Source: Acanthochromis polyacanthus (taxonomy: Eukaryota > Chordata > Actinopteri > Pomacentridae). Taken from it: DNA of 64,000 bases. The DNA lies in NCBI RefSeq assembly GCF_021347895.1, contig NC_067119.1, forward strand, positions 9,994,534 through 10,058,533, read 5' to 3'. The position numbers and the translations under genes were made by a program. Shown in pieces: positions 1 through 14,806 of the stretch. The notes under the pieces were generated by a model. The model searched no databases and was not told the DNA's origin. It worked only from the letters and a program-made list of their open reading frames with translations. The first letter of the stretch is position 1. Every line of letters begins with the position of its first letter.

Positions 1-480
1 CCCGCTGAGAGGCTGGTCTCAGACTACACCCAGGTCCTGCACAACCGCCTGACCCGACACAAGCCTTACCAGTCACTGGAGGAGCTGCTGCTGCACAAAG
101 GCCACATCGACCCCGGATACAAGGCACTGCAGAGGAGCCTGTACCACCAACATCTGGCCCGCTGGCTGGAGGTCTTCCCCAGGGAGCAGATCCATGTGGT
201 GGACGGTGATGCGCTCATTCGGGATCCCTTCCCTGAGCTGAGAAAGGCGGAGAGGTTTCTGGACCTGCCGCCCAGGATCAACCCCAGCAACTTCTACTAC
301 AACACCACCAAGGGCTTCTACTGCCTCCTGTCTGCCGGACACGACAAGTGCCTGGACGAGTCCAAAGGCCGGCCGCATGCACCGCTCAGCACCCAGGCTT
401 TGAAGAAGCTTTGCAGATACTTCAGGAAGCCCAACAAGTTATTCTTTGAAATGGTTGGGAGGTCGTTTTCCTGGTGCTGA
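1..480 (+). CDS. hs3st1: Heparan sulfate glucosamine 3-O-sulfotransferase, HS3ST1 type (3' part, start outside window)
   Basis: The frame is open from base 1 and ends in TGA at 478-480, giving the last 159 residues. HS3ST enzymes are Golgi type II membrane proteins that move sulfate from PAPS to the 3-OH of glucosamine in heparan sulfate; HS3ST1 makes the antithrombin-binding type. Visible family marks: the opening PAERLVSDYTQV block, HVVDGDALIRDPFPE, the TKGFYC block with a second Cys in HDKCL (the conserved disulfide pair), the ESKGR PAPS-binding loop, and the end FFEMVGRSFSWC. This tail fits HS3ST1 better than HS3ST2-6. The single open exon agrees with the one-exon coding region of vertebrate HS3ST1. 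The N-terminal half lies upstream of the window. Fish have several HS3ST1-like paralogues, so the exact copy is uncertain. Confidence 0.9.
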   Translation, partial: PAERLVSDYTQVLHNRLTRHKPYQSLEELLLHKGHIDPGYKALQRSLYHQHLARWLEVFPREQIHVVDGDALIRDPFPELRKAERFLDLPPRINPSNFYYNTTKGFYCLLSAGHDKCLDESKGRPHAPLSTQALKKLCRYFRKPNKLFFEMVGRSFSWC

Positions 481-770
481 TCCACAGAAACCAAACACCT
501 CCTGAACAATAAAACAAATTCAGGGACGCGGAGGGAGAAAGACAAATGTTTGTGTGTTTTTGTAGGTAGATGAGTGGAAGAATATTAGTTTCATTAAAGT
601 CATAAACATCTCTTTTTGTTGATCCCCACTCAGGTATAAATGTGGCCAACAAGTGCAGCGTTTGTGTGAGAGGACGTGGAGAAGTCAAACTGTTGAGGAT
701 GTGGCGGACACAAACCTTTACCATGACCATGCTGGTGCCTCCTTGAATAAACTCACTTGACAAAGCTACA
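481..770 (+). other. Probable 3' UTR of the hs3st1-like gene
   Basis: This stretch follows the stop codon directly. It contains two AATAAA hexamers, at 508-513 and 746-751. The second would give a 3' UTR of about 290 bases. The choice of end is inferred. Confidence 0.5.
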
Positions 771-2804
771 ACAACCGTGCCATACACAAGTTTGAGACTG
801 AAAATACGACAAACCGCTCGTTAGTTCCTAAGAAGGAAGAGGTGCAGACTTTGAAGTGAGGTAGATAAGCGGTGAAAAGATGGCCGAACTGAGTAATTGT
901 TGCACTATGAACTCCAATTGCATAAAAAGTCAATCAATGTAAACCATTTCAAACAAAAACAGACTCATTGCTTTGATTTTCTCAACAGCTGTACAAGTTT
1001 GATGTGTTAGTAAGGAATGTTTTACTTTAGTTTCACTTCATTGTTTTGTTATTTTTTTACCAGGTTGAATTAGACGCTCAGTGAAAAGATCTATTTTTTA
1101 GCTTTTTTTGAAAATAGGCACATTTCTTTTTACATTGAAAGCCAATACAGTGCTATGTTTGTTTGTGTTTTCTTTTTGTAAGATGTCCTTCGAATAAATG
1201 TCTTCAGTCCTATAGTCTCCTGCCTGAACCCAGCGCTGAGATTTAACAGGTTTTGAAACTTCAAACATAAAGACATGGAGGTACAAAGTCACTGACAGGT
1301 CTCTCTGGAAACTTCTCTGTCTCAAAGTGTATGAAGATGTTCTCTGTCAATGTCTATCCAACATGTTCTTTACATCGAGGATCAAAGCCAGCCTACCTTT
1401 CTTTTCATTATTAAGTTATTCCTGCCATGGAATTACCTCAAGGTTCACCACCACACGGTAACAGATTACACCTATGGGTCCGAATGTGTTCAGATCTTCA
1501 CTTTATGCAAAGCTTGAATGGTTTCTTACTTTAATTCAGTGCATCTGAAAGGACTGACAGGCTGACTTATCATCAGAACATTCAAATCACACGATTAAAC
1601 AAGAGTAAGGCTGTTTTTACCCTGGCTGTTTGTATACTTTCACTACAACACAGTGAAAAGGGTGCAAGATGACACAAAATTAAACGGTGCAGTGGTCTAA
1701 GCCTTCAATGAATATAAAACTCTATAAAATTCTGAAGAAAGTTTGTTGATATTCAGCCAGATAGCAAATGTACACAGTTAGAATGTGCCTCCCGTTCCCT
1801 TCCAGCACTGACTCCACAAAATTACAACCTCTTACAACTAAATTAAATCCTTAACACTTCAAAAGAAACATAATTCTCTCACTTATGATGTTGTAGGAAA
1901 GGTTTTCTGTTTGAAAGAGCAACAAAATCCATGTAAGAAGGTACGTTGAGGCTGCAAGTTGTCACAGGACTTTTGCGAAAGTCTGCAAATATCTGATTGT
2001 GTGTCTTGTGTTGTATCATTCCTCTTCGACACAAAAATGACTGTTAAGGCCGTAAAAATATCAGTTTTGGTTAAAATACGTTTTTTGCTTTCAACTGACA
2101 AAAATTATTTTAAATTAGATGAGAATCTCACACTCCACCTTTAATTTTCTTGGGTTACAACTAGATGGCTGAGGTTTAATAATACGTCATAAAAGTGTCC
2201 AACAGAGTGTTCTAGAGGTGATGAGTGCAGCTTTAAACTCTAAAGTGGAGCAATATCTTGTCTTCCTGTAATGACACTGAACCTCTGAATTCCCAAAGAT
2301 CACATATCAATCTCATATCACTTCAATATTAAGGCAGGGAAAATTGACTTTAAGGTGCAGCTTTTTTGTGTTTTTACTGAAAAGAGTGTGACTGCTGTTC
2401 TTGTTTCACTTTTATCAAGAACACATTAATGTGCATGTAAGTGGTCTTGCTTTTTGACTTGGAGTAAAAGGTAAAAATATCACTTTTATTGCTAGAAAAT
2501 GGTACAGTGTGGCTGATAGTGTGAAAAAGGTTTCTGAGCTGGTGAGAAATTCTAAACCACTGACTTAATTCACACCTTTGTCCAGTGAATCTTTAAAGGA
2601 CAACAATCAGCTTGTGAGACCAGTACGCACAGACACTCCTTTGATCAGGTACTATTAAGAAAACACAAAATGCAGCTTTATTCAAGTTATGTAAAACCAC
2701 AGATGACGAGAAAATGACCAGAAGGGGCTGTTGGCTGCTGGATGTAAGTTAAGGCTGTAGACAGGCACTTGAATGTCCACAACTCTACCATTTGTTGTGC
2801 ATGA
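771..2804. other. Non-coding stretch, nothing recognised
   Basis: AT-rich sequence without a convincing exon or repeat boundary on either strand. The short open frames here lack splice context or family resemblance. Confidence 0.5.
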
Positions 2805-3055
2805 AATAATCCATTAATCCATCATTTATACACCACTTAATGTTCATTAGGGTTGCAGGGGAGCTGGAGTCTATCCCAGATGAGTTAAGGCGAAGGCAGG
2901 GGACACCCTGGACATGTCACCAGTCAATCACAGGGCTACAGATACAGAGAAAAACAATCACATCCACACCTATGCACAATTTAGAGTGACCAATAAACCT
3001 CAGCATGTCTTTTGTACTGTGGGAGGAAGCTGGAGTACCCGGTTCCATGAAATCA
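2805..3055 (+). repeat. Widespread fish interspersed repeat, copy 1
   Basis: It reads GGAGCTGGAGTCTATCCCAG, then GACACCCTGGACATGTCACC, an 'aatttagagtgacca' block and ACTGTGGGAGGAAGCTGGAG. I know this order from a very common teleost interspersed repeat, probably a LINE tail. The same blocks recur at 45.26 and 63.8 kb in this window. The copy is diverged and breaks off near 3055. Confidence 0.75.
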
Positions 3056-4275
3056 AACAGCTCTAAAAAGACAAATCCAACGATGTAATCCCGTCTCCCA
3101 AAATATCCACCAACTTTGCCAAGACTTTCAGGACCAACAACATCATCAACTCAGTGTGGCTCAATCCCAACTTCTGATTGCTCCTCTATGACCTGCTCAT
3201 TATCATTTCCAGTATAACGCATAGTTGGTTGTTTCATGACATCTATTCTGTTGTAGAGAGGACAACGACTGGACCTATAAATACTTTTCCCCCAATGTTA
3301 CATAAAATGGATAGAATTTGTTAAAATATCAGTGCTGCTTTTAGATCTTCGCTCATTATTGAATCCATCACTCTTTGTGCAAGAGTTGAACCAAAGTAAA
3401 TGATAACTCTTGCTTAGCCAGACACTAGTCGAAACTGGAACTAGTGAAATGGATCATTACCTTACATGTGGTTACCGTTTTGTGCGCCGCATTTCAGGCA
3501 TCTGCTGCGGAGGAGAATAGGAGCTGAAGGTTGACCTCCGGCTGTCACCCTCCCACCGTTCTCCAGAGTAAACTAAAGACGGAGACAAAGGGAGATGTAA
3601 GAATAAACAAATGATTCTCGCTCTTTGAAGATGTGAGGCAGCTCGGTCTTTCATGTGTTCCCGCAGAGGCCCACACTCGTGTGGACAGCATATCTGATGT
3701 CGTATTTAATCATAGAAATATTTATTTAATGTATTGCAGTTCATAAGTTTGCAGCAGCTTCATAACCAACTTTGTTTTGATCCGAGGGGGATTCTCAGCA
3801 TCGGTTTTATTATTAAATCCTTATTTTAGTGTCATTTTTAATTCTAATAATTGGCCATCACTACTTTTATTGTGACAGCAAGTTCAATCTGTGGTTTTTA
3901 GCCACGTGAGCAGCTCGAGGGATGGAAATGTTGATCAGTTCACCACTTTAAATATCTTTACCAACTATCAGATGGATTGCCATGAAACTTTGTACATACC
4001 TACTCCGTGAACCCTTGCAGTATTGGTGTTTTTGGCGTTTTCTTCCAACACTACCATCCAACCCAAGAAAAACATGAGAGAAGCAAAGAACTTTTAATGT
4101 TCTTTCAATAATGCCTCGACAAGTTGCTGCTATTTCTTCTTTGGCATGTCAAATATATGTGATAGGTCCGGAAAAGGACCAGAAATCTTGCTGAAACACA
4201 TGAGTTCTTAATGCCCGAGTTTATGAATTAATTAAAATGACGTGAAAGGATGCCACATGCACATTTAAAAAGGTA

Positions 4276-4310
4276 CCCCCACCCCCCCCCAAAAAAAAAA
4301 AAAAAAAAAA
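4276..4310. repeat. Poly-C followed by poly-A tract
   Basis: Five C, one A, nine C, then twenty A in a row. It is low-complexity sequence. On the minus strand it creates a false open frame full of Phe and Gly. Confidence 0.9.
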
Positions 4311-7073
4311 GAACAAACCAAAAACACAAAAGAGAGCCAGAGAGGAAATTCTAAATATATTCTTTGGACAATTTTGAAAAAAAAAAAAACCCACAAAAAA
4401 AACAACTTATAATGTTGTAGGGAAGGCTTCCAGTTTGAAGGAGCAACAAAGTTCATGTCAGAAGGTAGAAGGGGAGGATGGAGGCTCATGTTTGCACAGT
4501 TATTTTCTTTTCCAGAAGTCTGCAAAAAATCGTGCACACTGTTGGCATATCTTGTCTGTCGTTATGCTTAGATTTGAGTTTTATTTTCACTCACCGTTTA
4601 CTTTCAGTTTTTGCTCACTCCTGGATAAAGTGTTGACACCAAAATTGGTTGGTTAGAATTGGGGGGGGGGGTTAAATACAGTCATCATTTTATTATAATA
4701 AGTCATAAAAGTGCCAAACAAAGTGTCCTTATTCCAAAGATGTGACACACAAAAATGCTGCACATACTCACAACCTGGAACCAGGAGATCTGGGACATTT
4801 TTCCTTTAAAACTATAATGATTACATATCCAGTTTCATCTCATTTAATCATATGTTTTTTTATGGATTGGTGTCCAACATGTTCTTGGGGGTGGGAGAAA
4901 AGTTAAAATATAAACACGGGCATTGTGATTCTTCTGTTTGTGTGATTATGTATCATATTGTTGATGCTCAATAAAAAGAAATTTAAAATTTTTTTTTTAA
5001 ATATAATGATTAATCAATTATTTGAATATTTACGGCAGAGTAAAATTGCTGATTGGTTTTCTCTTGATGGACTAATACAATATTTTTGTGGTTTCATCCC
5101 AAATTTGCATTTCCCTTTGCAGAAACAAATATTTCCACCACAATTTCTATAAGAAAAAGAGCAAACTGGTGCATAGAAATTCACCAAAATGCAGGAATTC
5201 AATCATTCAATGCCGAACATTTCCTGCAGGATGATGTTCAGAGCTTAATGTCTTAGATCCAATGTTCAAACAAAGTCTACCCCCATGGAGCGAAATGCAA
5301 CAGCCATAAATCATAGACTCTTTTCAGCCATCTCCGACTGACATGACGCAGCCTCACAGATCTACTTATCTGGGCTCTAAAGTCTTAATCTTGTTAGTAG
5401 AGCAAATGTGATGCAAATGTGCTCAACTATTCCTCAGAAAAGATACAACAGCCAAGTGCAGACAGACGAATATAGCAAAGCAGCAGGAGTCTGATTTAGA
5501 AGATCCGGTTAAATCTTGATACATGTCCATTTGTGCGAAACATTAAAACAGTGTGACTCAGATCTGATTTCCTCCCAAAGAAAAGACCAAGTGTGCCTCA
5601 GGATGTGGAGATCTTTCTGCAAAGGTAAGATCCTAACTGTCAATGTTTGGCTGTGAGCCACTCAGCATCTGAAGCTTTATCCTGTCAGAGTCATTCCACC
5701 TCTCAGTCGAGTAAACAAAACTTCAGAAACAGAAGTGGCTGTAAATATTTTCCAATAAATCAGTTTTTGTTCCTGTCATTGTCAGAGTTAATTGTTCCTC
5801 TGCTGTCTCATCACTCATCTCTCCAGCATCATTTGTATGATAAAAGGATTATCCGACACTGACAACTGAAAAGGAAATAATAAGATGAGCATGACACCAA
5901 GGTGTTGTTGGGATGCACAGGAGAAAACCAGTCAGACTCTTTGAGGAGTCTTCTCAGCGTGAGTGAAAAGAATGAGAATGATGAAAACAAATATCTGTAT
6001 AAAGAGTATGAATGAACTGTAATTTTTTCAGCATTTAAAGAAAAGTCCAACATTTCAGGAAACTCTCAGCATTCTTAGTTTAGATGGAGATGGAAGGACG
6101 CATGTACCCAGAGGGATGCGCTTTAAAACCAGATTAATGGATTAACAAAGCAGGTTGAGTCTAAAATCACAAGTTTTCAGTGTCAGTAAGTTGGTTGTCT
6201 TCTAACCCGGCTTTGCTATTGCACACAGCGGATGTTCAGAGTTTGATTTAAATCAGCTCAAAGAAATGTCACCCTTCAACCAGTTCTTTTTCTGATACTT
6301 TCTTTAAAAGATGTAGATTCTAAACTGAGGAAATGCACTTTATCTGTAAACTTGTTGACCCGTATATTAGTACTACCACTGAACAAGTCCCGGCAGTTAC
6401 ATCTTTGTGCCCTTGAACCTCTGTCGAAATGTCTTCATGCCTGGTCCTGATTTACTATAAAGTTACTGGTATTGCTGCTAATAGAAGATGGATTAGAACA
6501 TTCTTAATTATGTTGGTGAGAATATTCAATCATGCACATAAATCTGACTCTGACTAAAAACTAAAGTTATTTCCCCATATCCTTCATTGTGGGACAGTTT
6601 CAGACATCAGTGCACTTCTCTAGTACCATGTATAAAGTGTAAAGTTGAAGCTCTAATGTGCAGCTGTCACGCTAGGTGCATTGAGAGTGCACCGAGTGGT
6701 AAAGTAAGTACATTAACTTACACCATTAACAATTTTCTGCCAGCATTCCTCTTACATAATTTGCAGTCGCGGCACTTATTTTCTGTAATGAATTTGAATG
6801 AAAGGCTTTGTCAAGAGAGCTAAATAAACCTTGGCTATGTCAAACTTGCTTCATAGTACATCCACAGGGCCACTTCTTCCCTATGTATACAGTCTTTATG
6901 CAGAGCTGAGCTAAGCTAAGCTAAGTTAAGCAGCTGCTGCATCACATTTACTGTTCATACCTGAGAGGAGGTTCAATTGCCTCATTTAACTCTTACTAGA
7001 AACCAACTAATCATATTCAAATTGTTTGACTACACATTTAAATAAATTAGTTGAAGCCTCTGTGTGGTATATT

Positions 7074-7350
7074 TGTCACGGTTTGTTTGAGAAGGAACAG
7101 TTCAGGTGGTTTATTTTAAAAGTGTAAAATGGAAGCTTACAGGAAGGTTGGCAGGCCGGCAGGTGACAGAACACAGAAACCCACTTAACACATCAGAGAC
7201 AATCCAACAGAGAGAAACAGGCAAAGATGGCCAGCATAAAAGCACCACAACTGATTGGAAGACGTGGAACAGGTGAGGTAGGTGTGGCAGAAAGAAACTC
7301 TGAGGACCCCTAGTGGGTGGATGAGGTGCGACTGGAGACAGGAAACAAAA
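7074..7350 (-). repeat. Possible truncated LTR fragment
   Basis: It starts TGTCACGG and has TTTATT 35 bases in, which is AATAAA on the minus strand. That layout resembles the better-defined solo LTR at 43052-43736, which also starts TGTCACG. No matching far end or target duplication was found, so this is weak. Confidence 0.25.
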
Positions 7351-9576
7351 AGTGGTGGAGTGTTTTATGGCACTTATCCAGGTTGTTCCCTCCTGACTAG
7401 ATCCTTGTTTGTGTTGTGTCTATTTTCAGATACACCTCGCTTTGGATAAAAGCATCTGTAAAATGAAATTGTAGAGTTGTAAGGAAATATTCTGAGCTGA
7501 AACATTTAACTTTTCATAAAATCTTTTTTTAGCGATGTCTGTTTTATCAGCTGATCAGAAACTTAAAAACTAAGACAAAACGATCACAGTGGCTGCATGA
7601 TTCCAGCTGTAGTTTCATCTCCATGACAGGAATCACTGTGAAAACGGTCGTGGCTTCTTTCTACTGTTGATACAATGGTGCATTTTATTTAGCAGATATT
7701 CTACTTTTAACTTTTTCATGCGCTCATTATTTTTTTTAAAAAATGAGTGAAAAGTTTACAGAGTTTTCAAACAAGACTTTTTAGCCCCAATATCTGTTTT
7801 TTCGAGGGAGAAACACACCTGTAAATCAACAGCTTAAAACACACTGTAAGGCAAAAAAAACACTACAAGAAAAAATAATAACTAATAGGAATCACTATGG
7901 AAGTTATTACTTACATTAAAACAATTACTTTACGTATTGCAAGTTTTTAGAAATTTAATGCTGAAATATGCAACTAAGGTATTATTTTATTATGGTTGGT
8001 AGAGAATTTTTTGCAGCTTAATAAGTATAAAACTGAAATCTTTGTCACTGATAAAGAAATTCAACCTGAAACTGCATCTGCAAGTTAACAAGGGAAAATC
8101 TGACGAGTCAGTTTGTTCTCTCGAGGTAGTACAGAAACACCCTGAAAGATAATATAAGTTAACCGGAAGTTAAGATATATTTTACCAATTTTAAAAGTCT
8201 CTGCCCTGTCTATCTTTTTTATTGGTTTACAAACCTCTTAATCTACTTATTTATCAGACTCAAACCCTCAGGTCTTCTGGTAGCATTTTTTTTTTAAATT
8301 ATCCAAAAACCCACAGTGAGAGCTCCTTTTTTATTTTTATGCTCCACCACTTTGGAACACCTGAGGGCAGGAAAGAGTTTGCATATTTTTAACAGAAAAC
8401 TCAAGGTTTATATTTTTAATCCTGCTTTTAATTGATTCAATGTCATGATTTATTTTAGCATTTTTTATATTTGTTATGTGTTTCCCTATTTATTTGTGTA
8501 TTTATTTCTACATTTTGGTGTATTTTATGTCTTTTAACACTTCACTATTCTGTTATTGTCTTATTTTGCTACTCTGAATTTTTTGCCGTATCCTGTCTCT
8601 GGTGTTTCTTTATTGCACCTGTTTATTTTTGACAGTTTATTCTTCAGTCCCTATTTTTATTGAGTCCTTGATTCGCAGCACAATGTTTATGCAAGACTGA
8701 TTGGACTGTATGCTCTTCCATTAGTGGATCAAAAATGACTCATATGAGAATCAATGTCTTTTTATGCTATTTTTTTTTTTGTAATTTTGGTTAAGAATAA
8801 TAATTAGTATTATTTGTTTGTGTTATATTTTTGTCCACACAAGAATGATTTCATGTCTGAAATATGTTTATTTTTCACTTTAGAACAGATTTTGAACATT
8901 TTGATAATTGGAAAAGAAGAATATTACACAGAACAGCAACAGAAGAATATCAACATCCGTGTTGTTGACATTTTCCCGCTCTTTTCCTCCCGTTGTTGCC
9001 GCTCTCCAGCCCTTTAGGTTTGTGCATCACCTCTTATATGACATTATCAGTGATTTACAACTTGAGGTAGTTATAAAAATAGTATAATTTCTTTAAAAGT
9101 ATAAAAGGGGACTTAAAAAATAAAATGGGACGAGATCAAGAATGTGCTTTTTGAGGAATAGCTGGAAAATTACATGAAATAAAAACTTTTCATTACAAAG
9201 ATATTGCAACAAAATGACCTCACCGCATCATTTTTGACCCACTTATGCATCTAAGTGTTAAAAATAAAGTCTGACTGACTAATTGTGTGATTGATCAATG
9301 TATTGATTAAAAGTCTATAGAGTAAAATAGACAAAATGAAACAAATCTTTAAGTATTGTTCTTTATTGCTCTATAAATCAGAAAATCTTTATCGCCACAT
9401 TTTTAGAAAAATCCATCTTCTTTAAAGCCGGTTGTGATTGATGCATGAACAAATCCTTCTATATCAACCTTCATCATATAGATAGGAATAAAAGTGTAAA
9501 GTCTGATGCATTTAATTGCTGCTGAAATAGAAAGTTCTATATATTCTTACTGGAAATCACCACTTACGGATAATTA

Positions 9577-11211
<1,635 letters not shown>

Positions 11212-11213
11212 TA

Positions 11214-12896
11214 TTACCATAAAATCTCCCAAGTTGCACTGATGGTTAAGCTGTGTATTGTGCAGGATGTTTCTGAATAACATAAAACTGTTTTCACATT
11301 TCACTCTGGATGCAGAATGTCTGGACAACAGAGGAAGCTAAAAATCAATTTTTACAGAGCTCGTATTTTCAAGTGCATCATTTTCAGTTGTGAAGTGAAG
11401 GATTTCAATATTTCTTCCAACTCTTCCCTCACTTCCCAACGCTTTCCTCCCCAGATATTGACTGAAGTATGGATGTTGTTGCCATTTCGAAAAGGCTGCA
11501 GCGTTAACCAAGTGAGTTCTGTCAAGGTCGAAGCTCAAAGTGTTTCACGAGCAGAAACAGCAAAACAGCATGAGCAGCACCACTGTCCTTCAGAAAAAAA
11601 ACGCCGCTAGCATCACAACTAAAGCGAAACCGACACATTTCAGCCTTCACTAGCAGACATAGGGAATATACTGTGTAGTTTATCACATGATTTACAACCA
11701 ACGAATGGTTGAACTGTCCTTGTTCACGGTGGTGAGCGGCTCTGGGAGGTCATGGGAGACGTTGCTCAGAGGACTGCAATCAATGTGAGGCAGTTACTGT
11801 CCCGGTTAATGTCAGAGTCCAGCGCATGGGTCTGCAGAAACTCTTTTCATCATCTGCTGGAAGAAGAGGCGAGTTGCTGTGTACACGTGACAATCAGCAG
11901 CTACAATTCACCACAGCCTGTGTCCAATACACACCTTCACAATTAACCTGTGTGTGCAACTCATATATAGTGGCACATTTTAATATATTTGAGGGATTAC
12001 ATGAGGTTCATTGCTTGTTTTAGCTTTTGAACTTCAGTGAAAGTCTGCAGCATTCTGGTCTGCAGGTGTGTGCTTCATTAAAGAGACTTTACAACACAAG
12101 ATATGAACAAACAACACAGTTTGAAATATGGATCTGAGATAAAACTCAGCTTTGTGTATTAAAACAGCAGTATGTTAGCATTTTCATTATTAGTGACTTT
12201 TTATGTGTTGGATTTCATTCATTATTTCACTGTCAGCTTCTCATCACAAACACAAAGTGGTTCAACCTGGCATAACTTCAATACAAGTCCTAAAAGATCT
12301 CAAAATTTCCACAATATTTAGTCATAATGCATAGCACAGGAAAAGGATTCCTCGTGCATTTCTTGTGTAGGATAGTGTAGCTTTTAAAATGTTGGAGTCT
12401 TATATTACAGTTGAATGTACGTTAGATGAGGTAAATGTGCTTCACTGACATTTTACTGCTAAATACAGAAAATAAATGACAAAAGGTGACGTCGCAAAGC
12501 ATCATCTTTAAACTAGTGAGTAAAAATAAAGAACAAATGCACACAGACGCTTCAAACATAATAATTAGCATGTTTTACAAAATTGCTGCCACCACAGTAT
12601 TAACTCAATACAGATGGATTATAAATTTAAGTTATAAAAAAAACAGCATAAAATATAATTATAAGGTGCTTTGCAAGTCTTTGGAGCTCTTGAATTTAGA
12701 GGATGGGTGCAAATCAGTTACTGTGAGTCAAAACTGGTGAGCGGCTTCACTATTGGTTTCATTTTGTTTATAAGTCAGTTCTGGGTAAGACACCTCCCTA
12801 CCTGTCTGCTCTTCTTCACCTCACCCATAATTCATATCGCTCTAGGTCTAGGGAATTGCATCAAGCATCCACAGTACTTCTACTATTTTTGGCCCT
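11214..12896. other. Intergenic, nothing recognised
   Basis: No supported exon, RNA gene or repeat end. The open frames at 11.3-12.0 kb have no recognisable motifs. Confidence 0.45.
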
Positions 12897-13007
12897 AACT
12901 CCTTTCGCTTTGCAGCAGTTAACCACTGGAACACCTTACAAAACACCCTCAAACTTGCAGCTTTGACTCCACTCACCACCTTCGGGCTTAAACTCCACAG
13001 ACTGTAG
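12897..13007 (+). pseudogene. Non-LTR retrotransposon fragment, C-terminal end of the reverse transcriptase frame
   Basis: Thirty-six codons ending in TAG read SFRFAAVNHWNTLQNTLKL then AALTPLTTF. This is the well-known tail of fish LINE polyproteins (FRYAA-W-N-L-Q-LK-L). Everything upstream has decayed or is missing, so it is a 5'-truncated, dead copy. The clade is not certain. Confidence 0.7.
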
Positions 13008-13870
13008 TAGACTGTTGCTGCTACTGATCACTTCAGACCTGACTTACATGCGTACTCATATATGCGCACACATTTTCCTACACTTCATGCACATTTTTTT
13101 TCACTCGCATGTATTTGCTTCCATGCTTCTTGCTGCAAAAGGTGACTTCAGTTTGTTTATATATGACGATACAGTAAAATTACTATGTGGACTAAGTGGC
13201 TCTGCAGAGGGGCACCTAGATGTATAATACGACATGTGCTCTGCTGCAGAGAACTAGCAGAAAAAGAATTCTGAACAACCATGAAATTGCCTGTGACAAC
13301 ATAAACAAAACACCCCCTGAAGCCTGATGCTAGCCAGATCTATCACTGTACATCGCTTATGTGTTGGGAGTTTGCCTCTTCTTCTTACATAAATTCCCTG
13401 AATTGTCTTGTAAATGTGTTTTTGTCATTTGAAGCATTTTTAATATGTAGATACGGTTGTATGAAGGGAAAAACATTAAATATATTAATATAGAAAGGGG
13501 CTCATTGAATCAGATAAAGATGCTATTATGAATGCGAGTGGCTCCCCCTGCTGGCAAAACCCTGCTCCTGTGGCATCACTGTTGGAAACGACTGTCAGGT
13601 GACAAAAATGTAAGATTTGCTGTTTTCACTTAAGTGATTACGCCACAAAGAAATGCCTCAGACAAGATGTTAACATGATTCCTATTTCTACAGATTATAA
13701 AGAGCATGGAGCTATCAGAACAGCTATTCCACATGTTTTTTTTCCCACAAGTCTTTTCATTCCTAACTGGAAAATGCATCATACGCATGCACTGCACATA
13801 CAGCATATGATTTAAAACATAATCTCAAGTAGAGGCTTCAAACCAAGCCAAGGATAACATGCCAAGTGTA
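13008..13870. other. Intergenic, nothing recognised
   Basis: No supported feature. The stretch probably includes the decayed 3' UTR of the LINE fragment just upstream. Confidence 0.4.
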
Positions 13871-13876
13871 TTTATT
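13871..13876 (-). terminator. Candidate polyadenylation signal of h2az2
   Basis: TTTATT on the plus strand is AATAAA on the minus strand. It lies 931 bp past the h2az2 stop codon and would give a 3' UTR of about 0.95 kb. It is a candidate only; other sites may be used. Confidence 0.45.
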
Positions 13877-14806
13877 CAAAGATATAGTACGCAAAGTCAT
13901 TTCCCTGAACACAGTTTTTAAAAAAAAGGCTCTAACTTCTGTACTTCAAAGATGAAATGGACTTTTAGATGGGGACATTTCAGTTTGCCTACACATTTAA
14001 GTATCACAGGTAAAGGATTTAAGCACTGTTGTGGTTCAGATTGGCCACATTTTTCAATCCTCAGCACATCTTCCCAAAATACGGGGGCACCAATTATACT
14101 CAGCAGTGATACGTAAGGGACAAAATGGCAGGACATTTGTTCCACAGTGAGGCAAAAAGCTGCAAGATCGGCTGACCACAGCAGTCGAGGATCACACTGT
14201 CAATATGCAATTTCAAGTTTAACACTTTTCTCCAACTGCTGTAAACATGAACAGAAAACACTGTACCACTGTTACAATAAGTTTTCAATATTTCATTTTG
14301 ATGTAAAAAAAAATCAGCTTTTAATACAACACTATCCTTGTGCAGTTCAAAATATTACAGTAAGTCAAAAGGAAAAGAAGCACCGTCTCACATTTAGCTG
14401 TTACCTAATTTGCTGTCCAAAAAAAATCATCTCCTTAAAAATGTGTTATAGTAAATATTGTAACTTCAAGAAAATAACCACAAAACAAGATTTTTTTTAT
14501 ATAAAAAATGGTTTAACAATTTTTTTTTCAGTATAAAACATTACAGTCCCAGGCCAATCAAACAAATTCACTGTCACCATTTCAAATAATCATGAGCTCC
14601 CCAGTCAAACGTTCTACAATAACATACAAAGGGTTTTCTGTCGTTAAGGGGTTTTCTGTACTTTTTTTCTAGTTATGGGAAAATATAACAACACAAAGTC
14701 TAACAATCACTCTTCGTTTGCTATAATATTAATAATAAAAAAGAACAAATGTGAACTCCTGGTCCGATCAAAGCCCAAGCCCCAAAATTTCTGGTCAACA
14801 TGGCGT

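Larger units (their letters stand above)
3056..9574. other. Long intergenic region, no gene recognised
   Basis: Six and a half kilobases of AT-rich DNA. I see a C-run/A-run at 4276-4310, a GCTAA tandem near 6907, and a possible LTR-like piece at 7074. No frame shows domain motifs or paired splice sites. Distant exons of a flanking gene cannot be excluded by eye. Confidence 0.45.

Noticed and set aside
4265..4537. 90-codon minus-strand frame
   Set aside because: It is driven by the A- and C-runs, which give poly-Phe and poly-Gly.
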